Source of the DNA: Streptomyces sp. NBC_00539
GTDB lineage: Bacteria; Actinomycetota; Actinomycetes; Streptomycetales; Streptomycetaceae
Reading direction: 5' to 3'
DNA: 64,000 nt
Assembly: GCF_036346105.1 (NCBI RefSeq)
Contig: NZ_CP107811.1
Coordinates: forward strand, 6,963,501 to 7,027,500
Shown here: positions 55,483-64,000 of the stretch, piece by piece
Position numbering within the stretch: position 1 is the stretch's first letter
How the letters are laid out: every line of letters begins with the position of its first letter
Made by a program: the position numbers and the translations under genes
The notes under the pieces: model-generated
Seen by the model: only the letters and a program-made list of their open reading frames with translations
The model's database searches: none
What the model was told of the DNA's origin: nothing

Positions 55483-58400
55483 TGGGCTGGGGTGACTACA
55501 TACCGGACTTCGTCGAGGACATCGCGGAAGACAGCGCGGAGAAGGTCGGCGTCGTCGTCCAATGGGGCGGGAACAAGGTCGCCGACCTCGCCGATGACGT
55601 CGGCCTGGACGACGCCGGGAACTGGATCCGCGACAAGAGCCGCTCCGCCGCCAACCAACTCGGCGCGAACGTCACCGAACTCGAACTCGGGCAGACCCAG
55701 GATCCGAGGAAGCTGGTCTACGGCAGCGTGCCGAAGATCCGCGCACAGGTCTCCCACCTGAACGATTTCCAGACGGCGTTCGAGTCGGTCGGCAACGGGC
55801 TGAAGGCCATGACCGAGCCCGCCGGCCTAAAGGGCAAGGCGGCCGAGGCGTTCGCCAAGGCGGTGTCCAAGCAGCCGCCGCGCTGGTTCAAGGCGGCGGA
55901 GGCGTTCGGGAAGGCCGCCGACGCTATGGGCCGCTTCGCCGACACCGTCGAATGGGCACAAGGCCAGGCCAAAGAGGCCTTGGAGGAGTACAACCAGGCC
56001 AAGAAGGCGTCCCAGGACGCCTACGACGCGCACAAGAAACTCGTCGACACCTACAACGACGCCATCCGCGCCAAGAAGGACCACCTGCCGCCGCGCCCGT
56101 CGGAAACCTACGACGACCCCGGCACCGCCATGGCCACCGCCGCGCAGGACAAACTCGACAACGCCCGCAATCAACGCAACGAGCAAGCCCAGACCGCGGC
56201 CACAGCAGTCCGCGCGGCACGCGAGGCCGCCCCGCCCAAGCCCTCGTACGCCAAACAGTTCGAAAACGGCATGCTCTACAACAGCCTTGCCATGACCCAC
56301 CTGGCGGGCGGAGTGATCAAGGGTGCGGCCGGCTTCCTCGACTTCGCCCGGGGCCTGAACCCCTATGACCCCTATAATCTGACCCATCCCGCCGAGTACG
56401 CAACGAGCCTCAACTCGACTGCCGCGGGCCTGGTCACGGCGGTCAACGATCCGTGGGGCGCAGGCAAGCAGTTCCTCGACGAGTTCATGAAAGACCCCAA
56501 CGAAGGCATCGGCAAGATCCTTGCGGACGCTGCCGGATCAAAGGGACTGGACGCTCTCAAAGAGGCCGGCTCGGCCGCGAAATACCTTGACGAGAGGAAG
56601 CCGGGCGGTAGCCGTAGGGATCATGAGCAGAACCCGGACAGCAACGGTAAGCGGTGCAGTGAGACGGTGTGCAAGAGGGACCCGGTCGACATTGCGACCG
56701 GCCGCATGCTACTCCCCAAGATTGACATCGCCCTGCCCGGCTCGCTTCCACTCGTCTTCCGGCGCACCTTCGATTCCTCACGCCGCTCCGGGCGCTGGTT
56801 CGGCCCGACCTGGTCTTCCACTGTGGACCAGCGGCTGGAGATCGATTCGAAGGGCGTGATCTTCAGCTGTGACGAGGGAAGCCTCCTCGCTTATCCCCAC
56901 CCGGCTCCTGGGGTCCCGGTCATGCCTACGCACGGTCGGCAGTGGCCGCTGGACCGGGTCCCGGGCGGTTACACCATCACCGATCCTGGCACCGGCAAAG
57001 TCTGGCACTTCACCGATCACAGCGACGAGCATGCGCTCCTCGCCCAGATCGACGACCGCAACGGCCGATGGATCATCTTCGAGTACAACGAGGCGGGTAA
57101 CCCGACGGCGATCATCCACCACGGTGGCTACCACCTGAAACTCACCACGGACGAAGACCGAGTGACGGCCCTGCACCTCACGGGAGGAGGGTGGCAAGGA
57201 TCCGACCAGGAGATCCTGCGCTATGGCTACACCGACGGCCATCTCACCTCGGTTACCAACTCCTCCGGCCGACCCCTGAGATTCGGCTGCGACGAACACG
57301 GCCGCATCACTTCGTGGACCGACACTAACGGTAGCCGCTTCGACTACGTCTACGACGATCAGGACCGCTGCACCTACCAGTCAGGCACTAACGGACACCT
57401 CGAATCCGCCTTCACCTGGGACGATGTCGATCCCGCAACCGGGCTCCGCATGACCACCGTCACCAGCGGTCTGGGGCACACCGAGCATCATTTGATCAAT
57501 GACCGGTCCCAGGTGGTCGCCGAGATCGACTCTCTGGGGGCGGTCACGCGCTTCGAGTACGACCGCCACAACCGACTGTTGTCACGGACCGATCCGCTGG
57601 GCCACGTGAGCCGCGCGACCTTCGACGAACAGGGCCGCGTCACCGTGGTAGAGCGCCCGGACGGACGGGAGGCGCGGGCGAAGTACAACGCACTCGGGCT
57701 CCCGATACGCATCGTTGGTACCGACGGCAATGTCACGCGTCAGAGTTTCGACAACAACGGCAACCGGACGTCGGTAACAGAGCCGTCCGGAGCAACCACT
57801 CACTTCACCTACGACGAGACCGGCACCGTCACCTCCGTCACCGATGCGCTCGGGTACACCTCGACAATCGTTTCGGACAAGGCCGGTCTGCCCCTGTCCA
57901 TCACCGATCCGCTGGGGGCGACCACGCGCTACGAGCGTGACGCTTTCGGCCGGACCGTGTCGATCAGCGACGCGCTCGGTGCCGTCACGCGCCTCGAGTG
58001 GACGGTCGAGGGCAAGCTCGCCCGCCGTGTCGAGGCCGACGGCAGCGTGCAGTCGTGGACCTACGACGGCGAGGGCAACTGCGTCGCCCACATCGACGCC
58101 GTTGGCGGGGCAACGACTTTCGAATATGCGGACTTCGATGTCCCGACCGCACGCACCGGGCCGGACGGTTTCCGCTACGAGTTCAGGTACGACACCGATC
58201 TCCACCTCATTCAGGTCACCAACCCCCAGGGCCTGACATGGGACTACGTGTACGACCCGGTCGGCCGGGTCACGTCGGAGAGCGACTTCGGCGAACGGAC
58301 TCTAACGTACGAGAGGGACGCAGCGGGGCGGCTCATCTCCCGGACGGACGCCATCGGCCACACCACCCGATACGAGCGGGACAAGCTGAACCGCGTCATC

Positions 58401-60140
58401 CGCAAGGACGCCGCTGGCGCGGTGACGACATTCGCGTACGACTCCGGCGACCAGCTCGCGGAAGCGGTCAACGCGGATGCCACAGTCACGCGCCTCCGCG
58501 ACCGGTATGGCCGCCTCAAGTTCGAGACCGTCGACGGCCGGACCACGGCGTACGCGTACGACGAACTTGGCCGTCGCACCGCCCGTACGACCCCGACCGG
58601 GGCGGTCAGCAGCTGGACCTACGATGCGGTCGGATGCCGCACGTCCCTGACCACGTCCGGCCGCACCATTGTCTTCGACTACGACGCGATCGGCCAGGAG
58701 ATCACCCGCCGGATCGGCGACACCGTCACGCTGTTGTCCTCTTACGATCACGGGGGCCGCCTCACCACCCAACATGTCACTGGTACCGGTCACAGCATTC
58801 AGCGCCGCGATTACGCATACCGTGCGGACGGCAATCTGATCGGCCTGAACGACCAGCTCGCGGGCGCCAAAGCGTTCGACCTGAACGAGGCCGGCCGGGT
58901 CACTGCCGTCCGAGCGGAGGGTTGGACCGAACGGTACGCCTACGACGAGGCGGGCAACCAGACGACGGCCTCCTGGCCGTCGACCCACCCCGGCCAGGAG
59001 GCCGTGGGCCCTCGTGAGTACACCGGTACGACGATCACTCGCGCCGGTAGGACGCACTACGAGCACGACGCATTGGGCCGCGTCACGCTCCGCCGGAGGA
59101 CTCGTTTCTCCAGCAAGCCGGACACTTGGCGCTATGAGTGGGACGCCGAAGACCGCTTGCGTTCGGTGACCACACCCGACGGTGCTGTATGGCGCTACGG
59201 TTACGACGCCCTTGGCCGCCGTACTTCCAAGCAGCGCCTCGCCGCCGACGGCACGACGGTCCTCGAACACGTCACGTTCACCTGGGATGGCGCGACCCTA
59301 TGCGAACAGACGACGGAATCGCCGGACCTCTCTCATTTGATAGTCCTTACCTGGGACCACAAGGGTCTGCAGCCCCTGACCCAGAGGGAACGCCTTCTGG
59401 ACCTGGAAACACCTCAAGAGGTTATAGACACCCGCTTCTTCACCATCATCACCGACCTGGTGGGCGCCCCCACAGAACTGATCGACGAGTCCGGCGCACT
59501 GGCCTGGCACACCCGCACCACCCTGTGGGGCACCACCACTTGGGCGTCCACCAGCACGGCGTACACCCCACTTCGCTTCCCAGGCCAGTACTTCGACCCG
59601 GAATCGGGCCTTCACTACAACTACTTCCGCCACTACGACCCCGAAACCGCCCGCTACCTCAGTCCTGACCCTCTGGGTCTCACCCCAGCGCCCAACCCGG
59701 TGGCCTACATCCCTAATCCCCACATGTGGGTCGACCCCATGGGGCTGGCAGGCTGTCCGGCCTTTACGCCTGGAGAAACGCTGGGGGACGTGAGCAAGAT
59801 TCACGGTTGGGTACCCGAGTCCATCCCAGCGGAGGCCATGGAAGTCCTTCGGGATGTGGAGAAATACAACATGGGCTGGTGGGGCGGGCCAGGCTTCCAT
59901 GGGCCGAAATGGTGGACCGAATCGTTCGCGAACGATGGCAGGAACGGAGGGCATGTACTCCCCACCCGTGAACCGTCTGGCAAGCCGATCACCTATCAGG
60001 AATATGGGACCTACCCATCACCGGACAATCCCGCGCCGGGCAACGAGCGCTGGGTGTTCGGCAGCGATGGGTCAGCGTACTACACTCCAACTCACTATCA
60101 GACGTACATTGTGGGCAGGAGTCCAAGATGGGTGGAGTGA
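55482..60140 (+). CDS. RHS-repeat polymorphic toxin with barnase-type RNase tip
   Basis: A 1552-residue polymorphic toxin. Residues about 1-390 are a helical WXG-like/type VII secretion-type N-terminus ('DFVEDIAEDSAEKVGVVVQW', coiled coil around 170-250). A DUF6531-type domain begins near 405 ('CKRDPVDIATGRMLLPKID'), then YD/RHS repeats fill about 470-1400 ('YDERGN'-like units). The core ends with 'YDPETARYLSPDPLGL' (about 1390-1410), the usual autocleavage region. The tip (about 1425-1552) is a microbial ribonuclease: E1507 in 'ITYQEYG', R1523 in 'NERWVFG', H1538 in 'PTHYQTY', matching barnase Glu73, Arg87 and His102. The barstar gene follows directly. The frame is intact over 4.6 kb, in contrast to neighbouring genes. 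Confidence 0.92.
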   Translation: MGWGDYIPDFVEDIAEDSAEKVGVVVQWGGNKVADLADDVGLDDAGNWIRDKSRSAANQLGANVTELELGQTQDPRKLVYGSVPKIRAQVSHLNDFQTAFESVGNGLKAMTEPAGLKGKAAEAFAKAVSKQPPRWFKAAEAFGKAADAMGRFADTVEWAQGQAKEALEEYNQAKKASQDAYDAHKKLVDTYNDAIRAKKDHLPPRPSETYDDPGTAMATAAQDKLDNARNQRNEQAQTAATAVRAAREAAPPKPSYAKQFENGMLYNSLAMTHLAGGVIKGAAGFLDFARGLNPYDPYNLTHPAEYATSLNSTAAGLVTAVNDPWGAGKQFLDEFMKDPNEGIGKILADAAGSKGLDALKEAGSAAKYLDERKPGGSRRDHEQNPDSNGKRCSETVCKRDPVDIATGRMLLPKIDIALPGSLPLVFRRTFDSSRRSGRWFGPTWSSTVDQRLEIDSKGVIFSCDEGSLLAYPHPAPGVPVMPTHGRQWPLDRVPGGYTITDPGTGKVWHFTDHSDEHALLAQIDDRNGRWIIFEYNEAGNPTAIIHHGGYHLKLTTDEDRVTALHLTGGGWQGSDQEILRYGYTDGHLTSVTNSSGRPLRFGCDEHGRITSWTDTNGSRFDYVYDDQDRCTYQSGTNGHLESAFTWDDVDPATGLRMTTVTSGLGHTEHHLINDRSQVVAEIDSLGAVTRFEYDRHNRLLSRTDPLGHVSRATFDEQGRVTVVERPDGREARAKYNALGLPIRIVGTDGNVTRQSFDNNGNRTSVTEPSGATTHFTYDETGTVTSVTDALGYTSTIVSDKAGLPLSITDPLGATTRYERDAFGRTVSISDALGAVTRLEWTVEGKLARRVEADGSVQSWTYDGEGNCVAHIDAVGGATTFEYADFDVPTARTGPDGFRYEFRYDTDLHLIQVTNPQGLTWDYVYDPVGRVTSESDFGERTLTYERDAAGRLISRTDAIGHTTRYERDKLNRVIRKDAAGAVTTFAYDSGDQLAEAVNADATVTRLRDRYGRLKFETVDGRTTAYAYDELGRRTARTTPTGAVSSWTYDAVGCRTSLTTSGRTIVFDYDAIGQEITRRIGDTVTLLSSYDHGGRLTTQHVTGTGHSIQRRDYAYRADGNLIGLNDQLAGAKAFDLNEAGRVTAVRAEGWTERYAYDEAGNQTTASWPSTHPGQEAVGPREYTGTTITRAGRTHYEHDALGRVTLRRRTRFSSKPDTWRYEWDAEDRLRSVTTPDGAVWRYGYDALGRRTSKQRLAADGTTVLEHVTFTWDGATLCEQTTESPDLSHLIVLTWDHKGLQPLTQRERLLDLETPQEVIDTRFFTIITDLVGAPTELIDESGALAWHTRTTLWGTTTWASTSTAYTPLRFPGQYFDPESGLHYNYFRHYDPETARYLSPDPLGLTPAPNPVAYIPNPHMWVDPMGLAGCPAFTPGETLGDVSKIHGWVPESIPAEAMEVLRDVEKYNMGWWGGPGFHGPKWWTESFANDGRNGGHVLPTREPSGKPITYQEYGTYPSPDNPAPGNERWVFGSDGSAYYTPTHYQTYIVGRSPRWVE

Positions 60141-60622
60141 TGAAAGAAGAGGCATCGGCAATCCATATCGCCCCGTGGATGCATGTCATCACGCCAGGCG
60201 GTGGCGTACCTCTCGATGAACTCTTGCCCGCGTCGGGCAGCGTTTACGTGGCGTATCTAAACGGTCAAGATATGACCGACGAGATGGCAACGTTTCAGCA
60301 CTTCTGGGAAGTGCTGAAATTTCCTGATTATTTTGGATGGAATTGGGATGCGTTCTACGATTGCCTTCGCGATCTCCAATGGCTTTCATCTGACCGGCAC
60401 GTCCTGATCATCAAGTCCGCCGAAAACATCCTTTCCGAGGATGGCATTGCTCGCGAGGCGTTTTTCGCGGCCCTGTGGCGCGCTGGTCATCGATGGTCCT
60501 ACATTAAGCGCCCCGAGGGCGTGACGCTCAGTAAACTGTCCATTATCCTGTCCTGCGACACAGAGTCCGCACCTAGTCTCGCGCGTCGGCTTGAAGAACT
60601 TCAGGTCCCAGCCAACTTTTAG
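60140..60622 (+). CDS. Barstar-family immunity protein
   Basis: A 160-residue barstar homologue, MKEEASAIHIAPWM at the start. The hallmark inhibitory helix region 'FPDYFGWNWDAFYDCLRDLQ' (about residues 65-85) contains the aspartates that plug the RNase active site, and 'HVLIIKSAENILSEDG' follows. The first ~40 residues are an N-terminal extension compared with the 89-residue barstar. The start shares one base with the toxin stop (TGATG) and GGAG lies just upstream, so toxin and antidote are translationally coupled. Together they form a classic toxin-immunity pair. Confidence 0.92.
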   Translation: MKEEASAIHIAPWMHVITPGGGVPLDELLPASGSVYVAYLNGQDMTDEMATFQHFWEVLKFPDYFGWNWDAFYDCLRDLQWLSSDRHVLIIKSAENILSEDGIAREAFFAALWRAGHRWSYIKRPEGVTLSKLSIILSCDTESAPSLARRLEELQVPANF

Positions 60623-60949
60623 CCCCTATATTGGCACCAGCTATGCCGCAACAGCAGCTGGGTTTCGACTCAGATTCCCGTCGCTGGCACTCTGCGCTCG
60701 CTGCGCGATCCGGACGCGCCCGAACTGGACGAGGACGGCGAGCCGGAGTGAACCAGTGGCCGACCAGAGCACCAAATCAGTCACCGAAGGCGCCGTCAGC
60801 AAGGCGCTCTCGCGGCTGACCGGCGACCGCTGGCTGGAGTGTAGCCTGCACGCAATGGAGACTCATTTGAACAGGGTGCATTGGAAGCAGGGTGCGGATG
60901 CCAGCCACCCAACTACGACGAGCTGTTCGGGGAGCTGACGAGCAGCCAG

Positions 60950-61178
60950 GCCAGCCGCGTGCTGCGAGTCGCCTGTCTTCGCCAAGCCCTGGTCCGCCAA
61001 GCCTCGGGCACGGTGGAAGAAGCTGCTCGACATCATCGAGCCCAAGCTGACCGCCCGCTCGGACCGGGAACTGTTCAAGACGGTACGCGCCTTCGCCGGG
61101 ACCTCGGACAAGCTGGGCAGAGACAAGATTGCTCGGCTGGCTACCCCCCGGCGCGTCGTACGGCGCCCGAAGAAGTGA
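60950..61178 (+). pseudogene. C-terminal remnant of unknown protein
   Basis: About 65 codons of protein-like sequence without a start: 'KPWSAKPRARWKKLLDIIEP', 'KLTARSDRELFKTVRAFAGT' and 'SDKLGRDKIARLATPRRVVR', ending at TGA 61176-61178. It is basic and helical. I do not recognise the family. The upstream part (60623-60950) holds other protein-like scraps in different frames. Confidence 0.35.
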
Positions 61179-61305
61179 ATGGGTGGGCTCCATACGCGGA
61201 GCCCACCCCCTCACCCACCCCCCGCTTCGCGAGGGCGGCGAGCTGGTCAGCAGTGAGCTTGTCGCGCCGACTCCAGGCGTTGGAGACCTCCACACCGAGT
61301 TTTCA
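61141..61305 (-). pseudogene. Helicase-associated domain C-terminal remnant
   Basis: The minus strand encodes 'GVEVSNAWSRRDKLTADQLA' then 'ALAKRGVGEG', close to the usual ending of Streptomyces proteins with helicase-associated (HA) repeats ('..ARRDKLTPEQ LAALAALGVEWA'). The tail then diverges into unrelated sequence to a stop at 61141. The remainder of the gene is missing; only traces remain up to about 61430. Confidence 0.45.
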
Positions 61306-61619
61306 CGATGTCCGGCTCCGCGTCGCCCAAGACCGTGACTGGAGCTGCTGCTGGCCGGGGCTTTCGGTGTCCAGGCAGATCCGGCCACTGGGCTGTCGCA
61401 TCGAACCACTCCGCAAGATGATCCTTCTCCAGTAACACTTCGCGATGTTCCCCAAGAGCTGCGCGAGAATCGGATAGTAGGAACCCCTGCTGCGGTTGGC
61501 ATTTAGCCAGTGCACGTCCTGAGCCCCCGCCTAACGGCGCTGGCCCCGGCACCCTCGGTCCGCGGCCATTCAGGACGGCGACTCCCACCCTTTCGTGAGT
61601 GCCGTGCAGAATGTGCGCT

Positions 61620-61889
61620 ATGGCAGACGCAGGAGCGCTGTACGCGCTGATGGGAGCAGTCGGCGGCGCTGTCGTCGGTGCAGGGGGCGCAGTCTTCGGG
61701 CCGCTACTGCTGCATCGAAGGCAAGCAGAGGAACGACGCCAAACACTGCTGCGGTAGGAGGAGCGGGAACAGGCTGCACAGCGTCGTGAGGAGAGCCTCC
61801 TGCAGCGTCAACAACAGTTCGAGTTCAGGATGGCCGAACTTGACCGCAGACCGGACCGAGTGGCCACTGAGCGCATACCGGTGCGCTAG
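61620..61889 (+). pseudogene. Small membrane/coiled-coil protein with in-frame TAG
   Basis: From ATG 61620 a 90-codon frame is interrupted by one TAG at 61755-61757. Before it, 'MADAGALYALMGAVGGAVVG' and 'AGGAVFGPLLLHRRQAEERR' form a membrane helix and basic start of a coil. After it, 'EEREQAAQRREESLLQRQQQ' and 'FEFRMAELDRR' continue the coiled coil in the same frame. Glutamine or glutamate at the stop codon would restore one protein. Family unknown; such proteins occur in phage-like and conjugative islands. Confidence 0.5.
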
Positions 61890-62280
61890 TCCGGCACAGT
61901 GTGCACGGCACCATCGGTCGTGGCCGGCAGTTCGCGCACGGGTCCATGAACGAGCGGTTCCCGCAGAGCGAGCAGGCCCGGTCGGCCGAGAGCTGGGCTC
62001 GGCGGCATGGTCCGCACGTGCTGTGGCTCGGGCGTGGGCGAGTCTCCTCGCAGACAGTGCAGGGGCCGACGTTCGCCTGCGCGGCCAAGACGCCCTCGCA
62101 GCCGAGGCAGCCCCTGCCCCCGGGCACGGCTCGCCGTAGCGGTCTGACACGGCTGCACCGCAGACAGGCGGGTTGGCGAACGCTGGCGACACCAGCCTCG
62201 GCGAGGGTGTCGATGAGTGCCTGGACCGAGCGTGGCGCAGTGGACGCCCCGCTGACCAGCGAACAGAGTCCCGCCAAGCG
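61830..62280 (-). pseudogene. Cysteine-rich zinc-ribbon protein fragment
   Basis: A minus-strand frame starting 'MAGLCSLVSGASTAPRSVQA' with many CxxC pairs: 'QPACLRCSRVRPLRRAVPGG', 'GCLGCEGVLAAQANVGPCTV', 'STCGPCRRAQLSADRACSLC' and 'PCANCRPRPMVPCTLC'. The pattern is that of the repeated zinc ribbons in a group of actinobacterial integrase-like proteins. It is cut at both ends: the right end meets the recombinase fragment and the left end overlaps the small coiled-coil gene. Confidence 0.55.
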
Positions 62281-62284
62281 GCCA

Positions 62285-62720
62285 GAACCCCTTTCCGGCC
62301 CCGCTTACGGATCTGTTCCACCCGGTCATCCGCCGCATCGAAAAGCGTCTGGAGCTCGTCGTAGGTGAACGCGCGCCTGCCCGGACGGCCTTCGTAGACG
62401 GCGACGTGCTGGGCAGTGTTCCAGTCGTGGCACACCTGGACCGGGAACCGGCCGAACTCCTCCAGGCAGCCCGCCGCCCAGCCGTAGCGCCCATCGGTGA
62501 TGAACGCGCAGAACATCTCCAGAGAGCCCTGCTGCCCTCGCACGGTCGACCAGGCGAGTTCACCGCGGGAGAGCCGAGTCGAGAAGTACGCCTCGACGTC
62601 CTCGGGCGTCCAGTCCCACGGATACGTGCCAGTGAACTCGGCGAACCGACGTACCAGGCCCAGTCGATTCACGATCGTCTTGCCGGTGAACCACACTCTG
62701 CTCGGCCACCTCGCTCTTGC
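62285..62720 (-). pseudogene. Tyrosine recombinase N-terminal fragment
   Basis: A minus-strand frame encodes the SAM-like core-binding domain of a phage-type integrase: 'GKTIVNRLGLVRRFAEFTGT', 'YPWDWTPEDVEAYFSTRLSR', 'STVRGQQGSLEMFCAFITDG', 'RYGWAAGCLEEFGRFPVQVC' and 'RRAFTYDELQTLFDAADDRV'. The catalytic C-terminal domain (R..HxxR..Y) is absent; the frame runs into unrelated DNA after 'RGRKGVLAAWRDSV'. The start is also replaced by an unrelated gene tail. No recombinase activity is expected. Confidence 0.65.
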
Positions 62721-62961
62721 CCTCGCCCGGCAACTCAACGTGATGATCGACTTCGAGGGAATCCTTGGATATACCCCTGGCGGTCGGAGGCAGGAAGCTG
62801 CCGACCTGGACCGAGCGCGGGCGATAGTGGCATCGCTCCCGGGCATCCTCAGGGAAGTCTCCTACGACACTGGCGGGGGCGACCGCTGGATCCGACATGT
62901 CGGTGACCAGGAGTTCCTCACCGCCTGGCTGCACCACCCAGACTTCCACCTCATCAAGTAG
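62690..62961 (+). pseudogene. DUF6368-like C-terminal remnant
   Basis: About 90 codons of protein-like sequence: 'NHTLLGHLALALARQLNVMI', 'DFEGILGYTPGGRRQEAADL', 'DRARAIVASLPGILREVSYD' and 'HVGDQEFLTAWLHHPDFHLI', ending at TAG 62959-62961. The pattern (FxGxLGY, then HVGDxEFLxAWLxHPxFHLI) is how I recall DUF6368 proteins of Streptomyces. The first half is missing, and the fragment abuts the oppositely oriented recombinase fragment. Confidence 0.5.
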
Positions 62962-63046
62962 GCACACCCATGCACCGCACCTCGGCGTGGCGCGGCCTCG
63001 AGGCGGTCACTCTCCGGTCGTCCAACTGGGCACGTTCATCCGTAGC

Positions 63047-63190
63047 TCAGAGCATTCTGATGAGTACGCGGACACCCAGGATGACCCAGCTCAGCAGGAC
63101 GATGATGGCCGGCACGGTGTAGGTCGTCGCGCCGAGATTCCCCCGCACGGGCCGGCCGCCATGCGCCGGCTGCCCGTCCAGCGCAGCGTA
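63047..63190 (-). pseudogene. Possible membrane transporter tail fragment
   Basis: The minus-strand end 'NLGATTYTVPAIIVLLSWVI' then 'LGVRVLIRML' with a stop at 63047 is a membrane helix resembling the C-terminal helix region of EamA-type exporters. The upstream part is in disagreement with any frame. Low confidence. Confidence 0.25.
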
Positions 63191-63239
63191 TGCCGAGGCT
63201 GCCGCGCCGCACCGAACCGGCCACGACGCCCGCCAGGCT

Positions 63240-63482
63240 GGCTCCTGCTTTCTCAACCCCACCGTCACCCACGACCAGGCCGATGCACTACGCAGCCAGG
63301 GCGCCCCGGTCTACCGCACGCCCACGCACAGGTGGCGAGCCAGCGTGGGATGGCTGCTGGAGGCCTGCGGCTACCGGCCCGGCGCCGAGGCCACCCGTGG
63401 CGTCCGCTGCTCGACGCGGCGCACCCTCACCCTCACCGCCCAGGCCGAAGCCACCGCGCACGACTTCCGCACCGGCCTTTGA
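63240..63482 (+). pseudogene. C-terminal remnant of hypothetical protein
   Basis: A plus-strand frame without a start reads 'FLNPTVTHDQADALRSQGAP', 'VYRTPTHRWRASVGWLLEAC' and 'TLTLTAQAEATAHDFRTGL', ending in TGA at about 63480. The composition is protein-like. I do not know the family. Confidence 0.3.
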
Positions 63483-63560
63483 AGCGATGGCCGCGAGCAT
63501 ACTCACGAGCGCAGGCGTCGGCCTCCAACCGGAACCCGTTCTCGTGTGATCAGGGACCCC

Positions 63561-64000
63561 TCACTCGGGGATGAAGTCCAGGCACCTGGCGGCTGCGAGC
63601 CTGTCGAGGGGCGGATTGTTGCGTTCCCTTCCCCAAGGCCCGTAGTTGTGTATCTGGACGTCAGCGTGCCGCACAACGGCAGCCAAGGCATCCAGCACTC
63701 CGACGACGCGGTTGATCCCAAGATGCACGCGTCCGCCAACGTAGGACTGCTGGTGTAGGTCGGCGTCTGCCTCGGCCGCGGCATCCCGGAACTCGTCGAG
63801 CGCCTTCTGGACGCGCAGCTCACCGTTCTGGTGAGTCAGGAGATGACGCAGGTCCCTGGCCCACACGACGCCGGGCGTCGCGACGGTGCTTCCGAGAACG
63901 GAATGACCGGTGGTCATGGTCTTCCACATCGGAGAGGTGAGGCCCTGCGGCGTTTTCAGGCGTGGCCGATGCCGTCCCTGCTTGCCCTCGATCTCAACAC
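63561..64000 (-). CDS. Partial hypothetical protein at right edge
   Basis: The frame is open from the window edge (it begins within the gene, 'VEIEGKQGRHRPRLKTPQGL') to a stop at 63561, about 146 residues. It contains 'VVWARDLRHLLTHQNGELRV', 'ALDEFRDAAAEADADLHQQS', 'RVHLGINRVVGVLDALAAVV' and 'HADVQIHNYGPWGRERNNPP'. It looks like a real protein of mixed helices. An ATG at 63929 would give only the last 122 residues, but the upstream codons are also protein-like, so the true start is outside the window. Function unknown. Confidence 0.55.
   Translation of the reverse strand, partial: VEIEGKQGRHRPRLKTPQGLTSPMWKTMTTGHSVLGSTVATPGVVWARDLRHLLTHQNGELRVQKALDEFRDAAAEADADLHQQSYVGGRVHLGINRVVGVLDALAAVVRHADVQIHNYGPWGRERNNPPLDRLAAARCLDFIPE

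Noticed and set aside
1-64000. tRNA, rRNA and riboswitch genes
   Set aside because: No CCA-ended cloverleaf-like sequence, rRNA segment or known riboswitch core was noticed, although a covariance-model scan would be needed to exclude them.

Overview
The window looks like a chromosomal stretch of a Streptomyces (or a very close actinomycete). Base composition is very GC-rich, third codon positions are almost always G or C, GTG starts and 4-bp ATGA/GTGA gene overlaps are common, and many protein families are typical of the genus. No rRNA, tRNA or CRISPR array was seen.

Layout. (1) 1-13.1 kb: part of an extracellular contractile injection system (eCIS, phage-tail-like) locus. On the minus strand, in transcription order, lie a LuxR-type regulator, a secreted beta-propeller/CARDB protein, a DUF4255 protein, an AAA+ ATPase, the sheath, the tube and the start of one more gene that leaves the window. 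A membrane-anchored 'hydrolytic'-type protein is divergent, and a DUF4157 protein with an unidentified C-terminal part (a candidate cargo) sits across a strong bidirectional hairpin. (2) 13.2-19.7 kb: a low-density region with a secreted PD40 propeller protein, a STAS protein, a solitary deaminase-like toxin domain, and decayed remnants of a PucR-like regulator, a RelA/SpoT-like toxin domain and an HNH nuclease. (3) 19.7-34.9 kb: glycan degradation and uptake. It holds a damaged GH3 glycosidase, a LacI regulator, a ROK regulator, a sugar ABC transporter (binding lipoprotein and two permeases) translationally coupled to a GH1 beta-glucosidase, then on the minus strand a CBM32 beta-helix protein, a DUF1996 protein and a damaged GH2-type glycosidase with a CBM32. 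A LacI-type palindrome precedes DUF1996. (4) 35-40.2 kb: decayed genes, two NTF2/SnoaL-like proteins, a ricin-type lectin and a 326-bp element with 58-bp inverted repeats. (5) 40.2-46.2 kb: a histidine kinase/response regulator pair followed by a MacB-like ABC exporter (ATPase plus FtsX permease), all intact. (6) 46.2-47.3 kb: an IS481-type insertion at a CTAG site that coincides with stop codons. (7) 47.3-54.4 kb: a frameshifted PQQ-type propeller gene, a DUF1275 membrane protein, several hypothetical genes (one badly frameshifted), DUF3223 and DUF6461 proteins. (8) 54.4-60.6 kb: an intact cassette of SseB-like protein, helical small protein, 1552-residue RHS polymorphic toxin ending in a barnase-type RNase, and barstar immunity protein. 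(9) 60.6-64 kb: a mosaic of truncated genes (helicase-associated domain, tyrosine recombinase N-terminus, Cys-rich zinc protein, DUF6368 tail and others) and a partial gene at the right edge.

Taken together, the window contrasts intact modules (eCIS, sugar uptake, two-component/ABC exporter, RHS toxin/immunity) with accessory DNA full of single-base frameshifts and in-frame stops. Either that DNA is truly decaying or the sequence carries indel errors; the sequence alone cannot decide. Family names are assigned by recognising motifs by eye; no database search was possible.
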